From: Zygnema cylindricum
Lineage: Eukaryota; Streptophyta; Zygnematophyceae; Zygnematales; Zygnemataceae
Direction: 5' to 3'
Assembly (NCBI GenBank): GCA_037447655.1
Contig: JBBHKE010000814.1
Coordinates: 1 to 39,870 of the forward strand
Length of the DNA: 39,870 nt
Shown here: piece after piece, positions 10,411 to 20,952 of the stretch
Numbering within the stretch: the first letter of the stretch is position 1
How the letters are laid out: every line of letters begins with the position of its first letter
Notes under the pieces: generated by a model
Seen by the model: only the letters and a program-made list of their open reading frames with translations
What the model was told of the DNA's origin: nothing
Database searches by the model: none
Made by a program: the position numbers and the translations under genes

Positions 10411-10563
10411 TCCGTCAGATGGAGATTGAAGAGAGAGGTTGAGAGTTTGAACAGCGTCAGTGACTCTTTAACCTCTCCTTCGATCTCGGTACCGATGAAT
10501 CCGATAGGTCTCCAAATGCTCTATATTTACAATCAAATAAATATTAATACCTATATAAATGAT

Positions 10564-10573
10564 NNNNNNNNNN
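10564..10573. other. Assembly gap (10 N)
   Basis: Ten N bases. The true gap length is unknown; a run of T starts immediately after it, so the gap probably lies in homopolymer sequence. Confidence 0.95.
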
Positions 10574-10862
10574 TTTTTTTTTTTTTTTTTTGTAGTCCAG
10601 GTGTGTGTTTTTTTTTTTTGTAGACAAAAGAGTGGCACCCTGACGGGTAGGTTTAGAGCGTAGGTTACTTTGCTCGCGACGTCCAGAATGATTTGGATGG
10701 GCAGTCCCACGGTGAGAAAACAGATGTTTTTTTTTTTTGTGTGTGGTCCTGATGTTTTTTTTTTTTTTGTGTGGTACCGATGTTTTTTTTTTTTTTTTTG
10801 TTTGGTAACGATGCTTTTTTTTTTTTTTTTGTGTGGTAACAATTTTTTTTTTTTTTTTTGCA
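10574..10862. repeat. Poly(T) tandem array
   Basis: Seven runs of 11-19 T occur. From about 10724 they are regularly spaced: units of about 28-33 bp consist of GATG, a T run, then GTGTGGTAMC. An insert of ordinary sequence lies between about 10620 and 10723. Frames across it are meaningless phenylalanine or lysine runs. It adjoins the assembly gap. Confidence 0.8.
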
Positions 10863-13129
10863 AGGACATGTAGGGCAATCGCCTATAGAAGGAAACCTTT
10901 GGCCATTATTAATGTTAGCTATGTTAGGAAGGTTTTTGTTATGTTGTCATTGCCAATCTTCTCTATTTCTTGGACATTTTCCCAGTGTAGGTGTTTGAAC
11001 ACCGGCTCATGTTGTTGCCAAACAAATTCATCCATTCTGTGTACTTAGTTAAAAATGGTTCTGTTCTTTCCACAATAATGGTGAAGGCATGTGTAATTGA
11101 TCCTTGTATTTCCTTACAATTTTGTTCCTGGTGTCGTAGTATGATTGATAGATTGAGGGTTATTATACAAACCAGCGGCTGAGTTAGCCAAATATGATAT
11201 CCACTCTTACCTATCATTGCGTCTATTACACTCCATAATTTTACACTCAATAACCTTTTTTGCTTTGTTGTCGTTCACACACCACTGCTGATTTGGAATC
11301 AATTTGAAGGGTTATGCGTTGGGGATGTAAACTCTTTTTCCAGTTTTCTTTTTTTTCTCTAGTAGAAAATATAGGTGAATTGTGCAAATCTGAGGTTTTT
11401 TCATTCCATTAACGGTCGTCTTCATTCACCCAAGTTTGTCGTGGTATATTTCGAATGTTCCATTCTTGCCGTACACTCAAGTGTTGATGTAGAAAACTGA
11501 CTCAGTAGTTGTGTGACCTAATACTTCATTCGTACGATAAGAAGGAGACGGTTCAATACTTAGAGAGCTCGCTTTTTGGAGTTGAAATTGTTGAACCCAA
11601 TTTTGGTGGTTGCTTCTCACATCTTAGCTAGATGTTAAAGTGTTTTAGGGTCACGTGTGGAGTAATGAGCCTAAGTGATTTTCAAACGGGTATTTACGAG
11701 GAATCGGTGTTTTCTATCCTTATACAGAGTACATCGTGACTTTTCTGAATATGTCATATGTTCAATTATCGCTATTAGAGTTAATGTTTTTTCGTCTCTC
11801 AAACTCGTTTTTCTCCCTGGGCATTTTGATTTTTGATTAGAGGCAACCGAAAGGTATGACTTATCCTTTGTTCATGATATAGTGATGAAACATTCAACAA
11901 ATGTGCACAATGCAAGCATGAAACGTGGAGAAAAAACAAACAATTTGTCTTGGTTTAATCGCCGATATAGCAGAGAAAACATTCTTAATGCTATATCGTT
12001 ACCATTGGTTTTTTTGTCATTTTCTATCTGTAGAGCATGCAACATCCTGGGCCTTTTATTTATTCACGTAGGAAATAGCCGTATCATTAATTTTTAGGGC
12101 TACTTTACATAGGTTTTTGAAGAAGATAATCGGGTTATAGTTGAAAACTTACAAATTTGGTCCATCGCATGAGAATAGGATGGGGGGGCTACAGTGAAAA
12201 ATTCAAAATTTGGTCTATTATATTGGAAAAGTTTCATGACTTGGGTAAGATGGGACTTTGGGGATCGAGTCAGGAGATATGAGTATCATTTAAGGTTTTG
12301 GCTAAAGAGGACGACGTGAAATGGAAGAGAAAGGCTACAATAAGGAACTGGTATGGCTCTTATATTATATTTTATTATATTATACTATATTTTATTACAT
12401 TAAATTGCAGGGCGGAAAACTAGAAATGTACTGTGAGGCTTTATTTATTTTTCTTAAAAAAATGAATTTGAGGAGATCAATGAAACAAAAAAAACTCTAG
12501 AAAGCTCATTTTTTTCGACTAAACAAGTTATGAACGGTGAACGTTTTTGCAGTTTGTATTCTCATCTACAACATCGCCCTTTTAATATATGTAGGCTATT
12601 TCGTTTAACTCCTATCTGTTGAAAGGCAACAAAAGGCAACCGCAGTCCTATTTTTCGCTTAGTAATAAACTTTTTGGAAATGGGCGAGCTTTCTTGTTCT
12701 GTTTTGTGAAAGATATTGTGAGAAGCCCTTCTTCTTCCCTTTTTTTTGGTTAACAACTGTTACTTATAGAAAGGATGAGGGGCAGAAAAGCCTCTCAAGA
12801 TTGCATCATCTTCCTACAAATAGCCTGATTATAACTTTTTCAGGTTCTCGGTCTATATTCTTTTTTTGGATAGGTGAAAGCAGAAAAATAAAAGTAGGAG
12901 TTTCTCCTTGGCGGGAGAGCAAGAGATAGCTGAGGAGACGCTGCAGTCATCTTCTATGTCTGGAAAAAGCACCTCAAAAACCCAAAATATTACTGACAAC
13001 AGTGAGGCGCTTTGTTATAACACTAACGACAATACCGATAATAAGTCACTCAATCATAACTAAGAATCTAATAAGGCACCTATTGCTTTGTATTCCCATT
13101 TTTGGCCATTACTGTGGATTCTTTTTCAG
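10863..13129. other. Upstream flank of the ING gene; first exon(s) not located
   Basis: No transposon or protein homology is visible. The ING gene needs at least one more exon upstream of 13130, because the first recognised exon starts with the last two bases of a codon. A frame at about 12890-13063 (EETLQSSSMSGKSTSK and a following Asn-rich stretch, ending in TAA) is a weak candidate. It lacks a donor in the required phase, so it may be leader or intron. An AT-rich run lies at 12358-12405. Promoter elements could not be identified with confidence. Confidence 0.35.
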
Positions 13130-13311
13130 AGCTCCAAAGGCGTATTGACGCAGAAGTTTCCGAACGTTTGGAAATTCTTTTAGCATCAAAAAAAGAAGAA
13201 GGGGAGGCCAGAGTTTCCTTAGAACAGGCGGAACAAATAGAAGCAGATGAAAAAAAAAGGGTGGAATTAGCGGACGAAAAAGTATCATTGGCGGTACAAA
13301 CGTATGACCTG
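13130..13311 (+). CDS. ING1: ING gene, exon with N-terminal coiled-coil
   Basis: The acceptor TTCTTTTTCAG precedes 13130 and the donor is CTG|GTGAGT at 13312. The exon begins with two bases of a split codon and then encodes about 60 residues. It starts [20 protein letters not shown], continues through a strongly charged heptad-like stretch, and ends [14 protein letters not shown]. This is the second half of the ING N-terminal domain, which mediates dimerisation and complex assembly in characterised family members. The first helix lies in an upstream exon that I could not find. Confidence 0.85.
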
Positions 13312-16300
13312 GTGAGTGTTAATCAACGAAAAACTGTCTGAAAGTTTATTAAGATTGAATATATGTCAGAGCATTTGATGGTTTTTTTTAAGTAACCAGG
13401 GATTTATGTTTGCGGTGTATTCCATGAAGCAAAGATTTTGAATTTTATGTATCTGCTAAAGCTCGATGTACCACCAGATTTGAAAAAATGAAAGCTCACT
13501 TTCTTCACTCAAAGATAATCTGCTTGAAAGTCGATTCAAAAAACTCGATTGAACCAAAAAAACGGCCCTGTGAAGCTGTGCTGCGTTTGTAGTATAAAAA
13601 TCCAATTATGTACCAATTTCGGTTTGGCCTAACTATTTTTGCTGCAAATTACAACTTTGAAACAGAAATTATGTTTAATATCCTTTTTGAGTCATTTATG
13701 ACATAGTTGGGAGTTCCTGCAGGTAGACAACCACATTTGTCGTCTCGATAAGGATCTTCGTAAATTTGAAGAGGAGTTAAAGCAAGGTAAACATAAGAAA
13801 AAACAGTAGAACAGCAAATATAAAATGACATTTACAATTTTAAAGAACAATTGATAAATAACTTTTTGCTTTCCCCTTAGTTTAGGGCCTCTCATATGTG
13901 TCTTCTTTTTCTAAACAGGAGTTGAGGAGGCAGTTTTTTTTCTGTTGAAGAATGGGGGTTTCTCTTGTTTTCCTTTTTTCCTGTTGTATATTGAAAAAGG
14001 AAAGGAAGGGTTTAAATATGTAGCTATGTCGTTTTCATTAAATCACATTATTATTCCTTTCTGGTTATCCTTGTCATATGAAAATCTCGTAATAATAGAA
14101 TAGACATTTTGGACTGTGAACCTTAAACCTTAATTCGTGCAAGGTAGCGACAAATAACGAAAACTCTAAATTTTTGAAAGGAAAAGTCCTGGCTAATAAC
14201 CTGGATAGTTATAAACTCCAGAAACTTATTTCTGTCGTTATCTATTTCTTATCCGGTTGCACTTGAAAACTAAAAGGTAAGGCACAAAAAAAAAAAAAAA
14301 ACTAAAAGATAGTGCTAATTAGAAAGTTGAGGAGATTTTGTGGGTATGTGACAGAAAGAGACCTTTTGGGAGGTGTGGTACTCGATCAAAAGGGGGAGCC
14401 TGGTTCCGGAAGAATCTTGAGAGAAGAGACCATGAAGTCAGGAAGAAAGAGGTAAGCTTAACTCTTTTTCGCGGTTTTTTCGGCAATGCCCAAATTCTTT
14501 TTAATACCAACCCTTTGTTAATTGACAAAGCCATGATTCCGATTTTACAACCCTCAAAATTTCTTTTTCTGGTAATTTCTTCACGGTCTTGTCTGTTAAC
14601 CAGTGCATTTTGCATTTCTTATGTTTCAATATTCAGACAAGTTTATTAACATGATATTTCTGCATTACACTACAATACTAAATTTAGTGTTTTTTTCAAG
14701 GATGATTCAACTCTAGAAGTCCACCGGAACTGAAAAAGTAAATTGTTTTTTGTGTTGGAATGATGTCAAGTATGATCGTTACAAGTTAAAAGGGAGGACA
14801 TTTTAAGAGTTTTAAGTATAGAGGAGGGTCTTCGCTGGAAAATGAGCAGGAAGGAATGTTGAGGAAAAAGAGATGTTAATCAGTGAACTGTACACTAAAG
14901 ACTACCGCAAAGACACTGGTTGGTCTGTATAACCAGTAAAACGATTATTGCACACTTACCTGTTGCGACATATCAGTTAACGGCAAAGTGTTATCGATGT
15001 CTTTCACTTCTCGTAGTACAAAGAGGCCTTTGGTTATTGGCATGATCATTAGGTCATAGCAGTTATCAGCAAAGTTTTACCACTACTTTTAGTACAAAGA
15101 GGCATTTAGTTATTGGAAGGGCTTTTGGACGTATGGATCTGAAAGGTTGTTCTATGTGCAAAGAAAAGTGAGGTTATTGGTTTATTGGAGTGAGAAAACA
15201 TGGAGGGCAGGGAGGGTGGGAGGGCGGGGAGGGCAGGGAGGGCAGGGAGGGCAGGGAGGGCAGGGAGGGCAGGGAGCCTGTGTAAAAACTAGTACCAGCT
15301 CTGCTTTTCAACGTATATTCGAAAACAGCCGTTGATCAACGCAAATTCTGGTGTAAAAGGTGTCCTTCGTAATGTTGGTGTACAAGCTATCGATTACGTT
15401 TGGTGGTTGCAGGAGTGGAGCTGCTCAAAGTGGAGTGACAGGAATTCGTGGCGTTAATGTGGAGATAGATCTCCCAGTAGACCCAAATGAACCGACCTAT
15501 TGCTATTGTAATCAAGTTTCCTTTGGAGAGATGATTGCTTGTGACAACAGTGAGGTGGGTTAACTTACTGACCAAACTTATCAGGTTATCAACAGTTATC
15601 TTTTTTTCTCTTAAATCCCCATCTTACAAACCACTCGGCAATTGAAAACAATTTTGTACCGCAATCTCGGAGTTCAATACTTGGTTTGTGTGGGACTTCG
15701 AAAGTCAAAAGAGACGAGTGTAGTTTAACAGCAATTTTAACCAAGCGGGATTTTTTTGCCAATGGATTGGCTGAAGACTCCCGTTTTATTTACATTGTCT
15801 GTCACTATTACCATAACATCTAACCTTATGAAGTTGATAATATATGAACATTGTACTTTTCTCGCCGACATCTACGAAATTGAACTAGCGTCAATATGTT
15901 ATCCTACGAAATGAACTACGAAATGTACCAACATACCTGAACATTTAAGGTCACATGGCCACGATGGGTAATATTTCACCATTTGAGCTTTTTGCCCTCA
16001 CACTTTTTTGAGATTTCAGTCTATACTCTTACGGTATTAAAATGGTTCAACTTGATACAATTTTTTTTCAGTTCATTGGGGTGAATGTTATGGCAGTATC
16101 ATTGTTTAGCGGTATTCACACGTCCAATTGTTGTTGAACTTTAAACTATTTCCTCTGTTGTTTTTCCTCTGTTCTTGCTTAACTACGTGTGACGGCCATA
16201 CTAAAAGTGACAGCTAGGACGACAGTTATCGAGATTTGATCTCCAGCATTGCATTTATTACACCCTCACGCCAAGTTAGCAAAAAGCTTCACAAAAGTTT

Positions 16301-17663
16301 CATAAAAGTTTTTGAAGGTTACATAAGCAGCTCTCATAACCTGTCGCCTAGTTTTACCAAAATGTAGCTTTCTCGGTGCTGTATATTGAGCACGATTTCC
16401 AGAAAATCGATATGTACTTTTTTGAAAGGTCTCCACAATTGATAGATTGACTGGTATCTAATACCGTCGATTCTCGCAATATGTCGATTGTACGCTGATT
16501 TCTATTTTTTAGAGTTGCATTTTTATGCAGCATTAGTCAAGTATTCGGTGGTTATTTGGCGGGATAAAATTTCTGTTTGGTAAAGTTTTACGAACTACGT
16601 TCATAGGTTTATTGGTTGATTATCACCAGTTATTGTGATATCATAGTTATCCGCAAAGTCAATAAATATTGAAAATTCAAGGTCACGATGTCACAATATA
16701 CTGATTTTGGGATATGTATTCTATGAAAACAGCACTGCTTTTTTGTACTGTTTCTGTATAGTTTCCTCTTCACGGTTTCCTCAAAAAACGTGTACAGAAG
16801 TACTGAAATTTTGCATTCTCGTCTGCCGAGCTTCAAGTCACAGGCCGTTAAAAAAGTCATTTGTTGTCTATGTCTACATGTGACATCAGATTTTGTCTTT
16901 AGAAATTTTACGAAAATGTCCATTTGGTTCTTGTAAGGTTTGGAAACCGAGGTAACGAAAAAGGCTCAGTGAGTCCTGATAGTGTTATTGCACTATTTTG
17001 ATTGTGCGCTTTTTTGACCCAAAATCATAAATTTGTGTTAACAACACTGATTAAGGGAGTGGACTATAATCCACCATGTCATTGTACCTGAGATTGATAT
17101 TATTGATGCTAATTTTGCATTTATGCTTGTTTTTTTTTTTTGCGGAGAGCAGTTTAGTTGGTTGTTGCTTATGACTTTTCAGTGTCACGGCAAAAAAGAT
17201 AATGCATCATGACAAACCTGTTGAATTTTCACTACAGAAGAGAACGAGTATCTTTTATTATTAGAAAGAGTATTAGAATGTACTTTTTGACTTAACACTT
17301 GGTTACCTGAGAGAACCGGAGATGTCTATCGAGTTAACGTTAATCATTCCCACTTTGGCGTGACACTCTTTTACTGTCGGTTACCTGTTCTCGATCAAAT
17401 ATGTTTCCGACTTAGTAAATAACATTATTCCTTTAGAGGAATGGAGTTAATTTTTGGCTTTGCAGGTTTTTACCGTGACCATTTGTTTTCAATTTTTTTT
17501 GAAATTTGTTTTGCAATTTGTCCTTAATGTGTTTTTATTTATTTTGCAGTGTAAAATCGAGTGGTACCATTACGAGTGTGTGGGAATCGATGAGCGTCCA
17601 AAAGGAAAATGGTATTGTCCCGATTGCCGAGCAAATGCCCAACCGAGGAGAAGAACAAAGTAA
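13130..17663 (+). CDS. ING1: ING-family histone-binding PHD-finger protein, five exons recognised, 5' end missing
   Basis: ING proteins are subunits of histone acetyltransferase or deacetylase complexes in the nucleus and bind histone H3 trimethylated on lysine 4. Five exons join in consistent phase: 13130-13311, 13723-13786, 14355-14451, 15413-15554 and 17550-17663. All introns are GT-AG (411, 568, 961 and 1995 bp). The N-terminal part has the ING helical motif ([14 protein letters not shown], then [20 protein letters not shown]). A basic linker follows, then [12 protein letters not shown] and a Cys4-His-Cys3 PHD finger with a short basic tail. The aromatic-cage tyrosine (TYC) and tryptophan (IEWYH) are present. 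The PHD sequence reads most like plant ING1, whereas the HICRLDKDL part is closer to ING2/ING4-type proteins, so the subfamily symbol is tentative. No stops or frameshifts were found; it is probably functional. Confidence 0.85.
13723..13786 (+). CDS. ING1: ING gene, exon [20 protein letters not shown]
   Basis: The acceptor is TTCCTGCAG before 13723 and the donor G|GTAAAC at 13787. The exon encodes 21 residues plus one base. It directly continues the TYDL of the previous exon into [12 protein letters not shown], which matches the conserved ING sequence pattern (Y-[DE]-[LM]-V/I-D-x-H-[IV]-x-R-L-D). Another AG at 13917-13918 could start an alternative next exon, but its frame runs into a low-complexity hydrophobic stretch. 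Confidence 0.9.
14355..14451 (+). CDS. ING1: ING gene, basic linker exon (acceptor chosen by phase)
   Basis: The donor AGAG|GTAAGC at 14452 is strong. The acceptor TGTGACAG before 14355 was chosen because it alone restores the phase left by the previous exon; its pyrimidine tract is weak, so this junction is the least certain. The encoded segment ([19 protein letters not shown] and then ETMKSGRKR) is the poorly conserved basic linker typical between the ING helical domain and the PHD finger. Confidence 0.55.
15203..15276 (+). repeat. G-rich 9-bp minisatellite in ING intron
   Basis: Units of GGCAGGGAG and close variants repeat at least six times within a 961-bp intron, about 140 bp upstream of the PHD acceptor. 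It has many GGG runs on the + strand, so the transcript could form a G-quadruplex. Confidence 0.85.
15413..15554 (+). CDS. ING1: ING gene, exon with first half of PHD finger
   Basis: The acceptor is GGTTGCAG before 15413 and the donor GAG|GTGGGT at 15555. The exon encodes a Gly/Ser-rich lead followed by [14 protein letters not shown] and [16 protein letters not shown]. It carries the first three zinc-binding cysteines and the aromatic tyrosine that starts the H3K4me3 pocket. The fourth cysteine is the first residue of the next exon. Confidence 0.95.
17550..17663 (+). CDS. ING1: ING gene, last exon with second half of PHD finger
   Basis: The acceptor TTTATTTTGCAG lies before 17550, and translation ends at TAA 17661-17663. 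It encodes [20 protein letters not shown] then WYCPDC, giving the remaining Cys, His-Cys and Cys-Cys zinc ligands and the pocket tryptophan. The C-terminal tail is short and basic (QPRRRTK), comparable to the polybasic tail of other ING proteins. Confidence 0.95.
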   Translation, partial: CKIEWYHYECVGIDERPKGKWYCPDCRANAQPRRRTK

Positions 17664-18888
17664 TTTTACGAATTATAAATTCATTTTTACATTTTACTTC
17701 GTGAATTTTATGAAGTGGATTTTACTCATCACAAAGTGAATCCTAGATTTTAAAATCAGGAAAAGGTGTTTTACTCATAAAAGTTAGGGTTGTATGGAAA
17801 TGTATTTCGTACAATAGTATAAAAGTGATTTTTGTAGGATGAGTTAGTTGTTTCTTTGTAATGTTTTCATTGAGAATATGAGGTGGTTTTTTTGTATACA
17901 TGTCAACATAGGTTTCTGTACATAGGAATGGGAGGGAAAAACGTGAGAAATACTGTCTTTTTTTTGTACAATTTCGAGTGCACGAAAAAAAACCGGGAAT
18001 TTTTTGTTTTATCTTGACTACTGCAAGTGGAGGAAAAAAGAAACTTGGAAAATGTTGTTTCGTCTCACTATTACAAAAGCAGAAAAAAAAAAGAGATTGG
18101 GAAATGTTCTTTGATTTCACTGTTTCAAATGCAGGAAAAAATAGATTTGGGAATCAAGGTTTTATTATCTCCTTAGTTCAACTGTGGAAAAATGAAGAAA
18201 GGGTCAACTTTGTCTATTCTGTTTTGGGATCTCCGAAGATTTTTTACTTATTTTCACTTTGTGGTCTTTGAAAATGGATTTTAATGTTACGAGAAAAAAC
18301 TAATTTATCATCCTACAAACTCCAATGAGAGATTTGTTGATAAAATTTACTCATATTTTTAATTTTTAGTTTTACATTTTACATAGTGACCCTGTCTTTT
18401 TAACATTTGCCATGAGTAGTGGATATGAAACATGTGGATTTCCTATTAGTCTGACATTTTTGTCTTTTAGTCCTACGATTTATGTTACAATTTGAAGTCT
18501 TATGTCAACCTTCTTCGGGAATTGATCATGGCAGTGACTATTTTGGTTGTGCACAGTCACTTACTATTTTGGTTGCGCACAGACACTTACGTCAGTTTGT
18601 GAAAGATTGTACGTTTGAAGTACACAATGGTAACATTAAAGTACCGTTGAGTAAAAATTTGACGGTCAATCGGTTCGACAACTTTGACTTTCAAATTATT
18701 GTTGAAACTGCTTAAAATTTTGTCGCGCTTGCGAACGGCGATGGTCATAATAAAATCATCAATTCACACGGGTGGCGAAGGTTTACGGTAACAAAACTGC
18801 GGCAACCACATGTAAATAAAAGTGTTGCGCACAGTCACTTTTTGTCTTTGCGTGAGCTCCACGGTGAGAGCACGTTGGATTTTAACTT
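17664..18888. other. 3' flank or UTR of the ING gene with degenerate repeats
   Basis: No protein is recognised. From about 17930 to 18180, four or so imperfect copies of a 60-bp unit occur, with core TGCAGGAAAAAA...TTGGGAAATG...TTTCACTAT. At 18539-18592 a 26-bp block (TTTTGGTTGTGCACAGTCACTTAC) is directly duplicated, and part of it recurs at 18822-18840. A 77-residue frame at 18482-18715 has no family signature. Confidence 0.45.
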
Positions 18889-19575
18889 GGCCACAAAATT
18901 GAAATTTAATCGTGTAAACATTACATTGAACTAAGACGCAAATTGAAATGAGACCTCTCAAAACTGAAGTACACCGTGAATCGTGGTTAGAGTAAAGAAA
19001 TAATTAGAGTAAAAAAATGGAAAAAAATAATTAAAGTTATTAACTCTAAATTGTGTAATCAATTTTTTTTCAAAAACAAATTTTACTCTAATTTATCAAT
19101 AACTCTAATTTGGGTTTCTGTCGGTACTAATTACCCGCGCTGATATCTTTATCGTAAATTAGGTACACTTACAGAATCTGGAAAAACGTAAAGTTTCACG
19201 TCATTATGACGTTTGCATTACACGGTTTGTGAAAACGCAGTTACATGATAACAGCCTGTATTAAATCATTTTTTGTACCTTTTTAGCTAATAAAGCTCAA
19301 TTTTGCACGGTCGGACAACGACCATACGCCACAATGCGGAAAACGACACTATATTAGAGTCGTTAACGCTTATTCCAAAAGTACCTTATATAATGTAAAG
19401 AATAATTTAGAATTATGTACTATTTATAGGGTGATAGAGTCAAAATTTGTGGCGACGAAATCAACGTACATAACCCTAATTACGATTCGCGGTGTACTTC
19501 AGTTTTAAGAGGGTTTCGTTTCAATTTGCGTCTAAGTTCAATAAAACGCTTACACGATTAAATTTCAATTTTGCG
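18889..19575. repeat. Palindrome carrying an X-family element at its centre
   Basis: Flanking arms of about 75 bp (18889-18969 and 19498-19575) are inverted copies of each other, with AAATTTAATCGTGTAA and GACGCAAATTGAAA as landmarks. The X element fills the space between them without a visible target duplication. Confidence 0.7.
18970..19497. repeat. X-family element, copy X8 (full length, 528 bp)
   Basis: It begins GTACACCGTGAATCGTGGTTAGAGT and ends CTAATTACGATTCGCGGTGTAC, giving terminal inverted repeats of about 22 bp. The interior is AT-rich and non-coding and shares blocks with X4 (for example CGCGCTGATAT against CGCGCTATAG, and TTGCACGGTCGGA). It is the most complete copy for defining the family. 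Confidence 0.7.
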
Positions 19576-19580
19576 ACTAA

Positions 19581-20314
19581 TGGTATGTCCCCATGTGCAT
19601 AACTAAGGGTTTTTTTTCTGTCTTTTTCCTGTAGAACTTAGCGCCGTACTGCCTAAGGTGCAACTGTACGAAGGTATCGCAAATTTATAGAGTACAGTTT
19701 GCGTCATCCTCGAACTTAAGATGTACGAAAATTTGTCGTCTTGTATTTTTCGAGCCACTTCGACGACAAAAAACGTCATCTTCAAACTTATGTTTAAAAC
19801 ACATGCACGATGTGTTTTAAAATTAGGTATTTTCAATAAACAAATAGGAACATATATTCGCACGTGCCGTAATTTTCGAAAATTTTCATACGATTTCCAA
19901 GGAAAAAAAAAGTAGAAAATTCGCGATGTTTTGTCCGTTTGTGTTCAATACGACGGAAAAAATTACACAATTTTGTTTAATTTTGTCTGTTTTCGTCCAG
20001 CGCGGATTTTTTTTTGCAGGGATCTCTCAATTCCGATGCCATTTCACTTCGAGCGGACAGACGACGCAAAGGCGATACGTCTACAATGTCACGGTAAAAC
20101 ATGCGACATCAGAAGAAGTTCCAAAAAGTAACGCGCGACAACACAGATTGTAGATATTGACAATTGTCACAGGTATTGTCGACTTATACAATCGTCACAA
20201 ACGTAAGTTATGATTACGTTTTTACACATAGAGTCGCTTGAAAACCGCGTTCGGCGGATCCGCACTAAAATACAAAGTAAGTTCACTAAGTTGCAAGTAC
20301 ATGGGGACATACAA
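19581..20314. mobile_element. Harbinger-like non-autonomous DNA element, copy 2
   Basis: The termini TGGTATGTCCCCATGTGC and GTACATGGGGACATACAA are inverted repeats. The interior is homologous to 1922-2701 throughout (GCCGTACTGCCTAAG, GAGTACAGTTTGCGTCATCC, and GACAGACGACGCAAAGG near the right). A 40-bp block present in copy 1 near 2418-2458 is missing here. No target duplication is obvious. Frames in it are not proteins. Confidence 0.6.
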
Positions 20315-20749
20315 CTTGACGTGTTCTTTTTCCATTGAGTTTTGTTTTTTTTAAGTTTTGTCTATTTTTTTTTATTTTTTTTTTGTTTTTTTTTTGTTGG
20401 TTTCTCTTGTAAGTGATTTTCATTTTTGGTTTGTTTGATTCTGTGCAAGATCTTCCAGTTCCGTTTTGTCTTTTTCTAGTTTCGGTGTTTCCATACACTC
20501 GGATAGTTTAGTTTGGACGATTGGAAGAACGATTTGCCCAATAAGAATATGCAATAGCAGTGTAGGAGTGAGGTAGTTTTGCAGTTTTTGTTGAGTGTAG
20601 GAGTGACGTAGTTTTGTAGTTTTTAATGCCTTTGTCTTGTCTTACCTGTTTTTAAAATGTAAGGAGTGTAAATTGAAATTGTGTGTCCTCTATTTGGGCT
20701 ACAGAATTCAGAAAGCCTCTAAATAGTTTTTGGCTAACCCTCTTTCAAC
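20315..20749. other. T-rich non-coding stretch with a small tandem duplication
   Basis: It starts with poly(T)-rich sequence (20335-20400). At about 20560-20628 a 34-bp block, GTGTAGGAGTGASGTAGTTTTG followed by YAGTTTTT, is duplicated in tandem. No gene is seen. Confidence 0.45.
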
Positions 20750-20952
20750 TAGTACCACAGCTACCCAAGGAGACAAATAGACAACTTGACTACACCCCTG
20801 TGAATTCTAGACTCCCTTGAGTCCGCAGTAAATATAATCACTGAAAATGCCCAACCAGGCAATAAATTATAAAGTGGCAAAGATGCCAATATATATACAA
20901 GCTTGATGATGAGAGGCGGCTTCCTCCTCAATCTTCTAAGTCCTAAACAACT
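20750..20952 (-). repeat. Fragment of a copia B/C-type LTR, inverted
   Basis: Its reverse complement contains GCATTTTCAGTGATT...ACTGCGGACTCAAGGGAGTC...CAGGGGTGTAGTC. This matches the downstream part of family C LTRs (for example CCATTTTCAGTGATTCTTTTTGCTGCGGACTCAAGG near 28105). It lies head-to-head with the plus-strand LTR starting at 20953. Confidence 0.55.

Noticed and set aside
10291-10878. Open frames across the N gap and poly(T) array
   Set aside because: They read as Phe or Lys homopolymers and span undetermined bases; the plus-strand one overlaps the minus-strand copia B tail.
13919-14093. Alternative ING exon after CTAAACAG
   Set aside because: The acceptor is good and the phase fits, but the frame becomes a low-complexity hydrophobic stretch with no usable donor. 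The acceptor before 14355 gives a sensible basic linker in phase.
18482-18715. 77-residue plus-strand frame
   Set aside because: It contains a tandem duplication of 26 bp and no domain signature; there is no splice or promoter support for a second gene.
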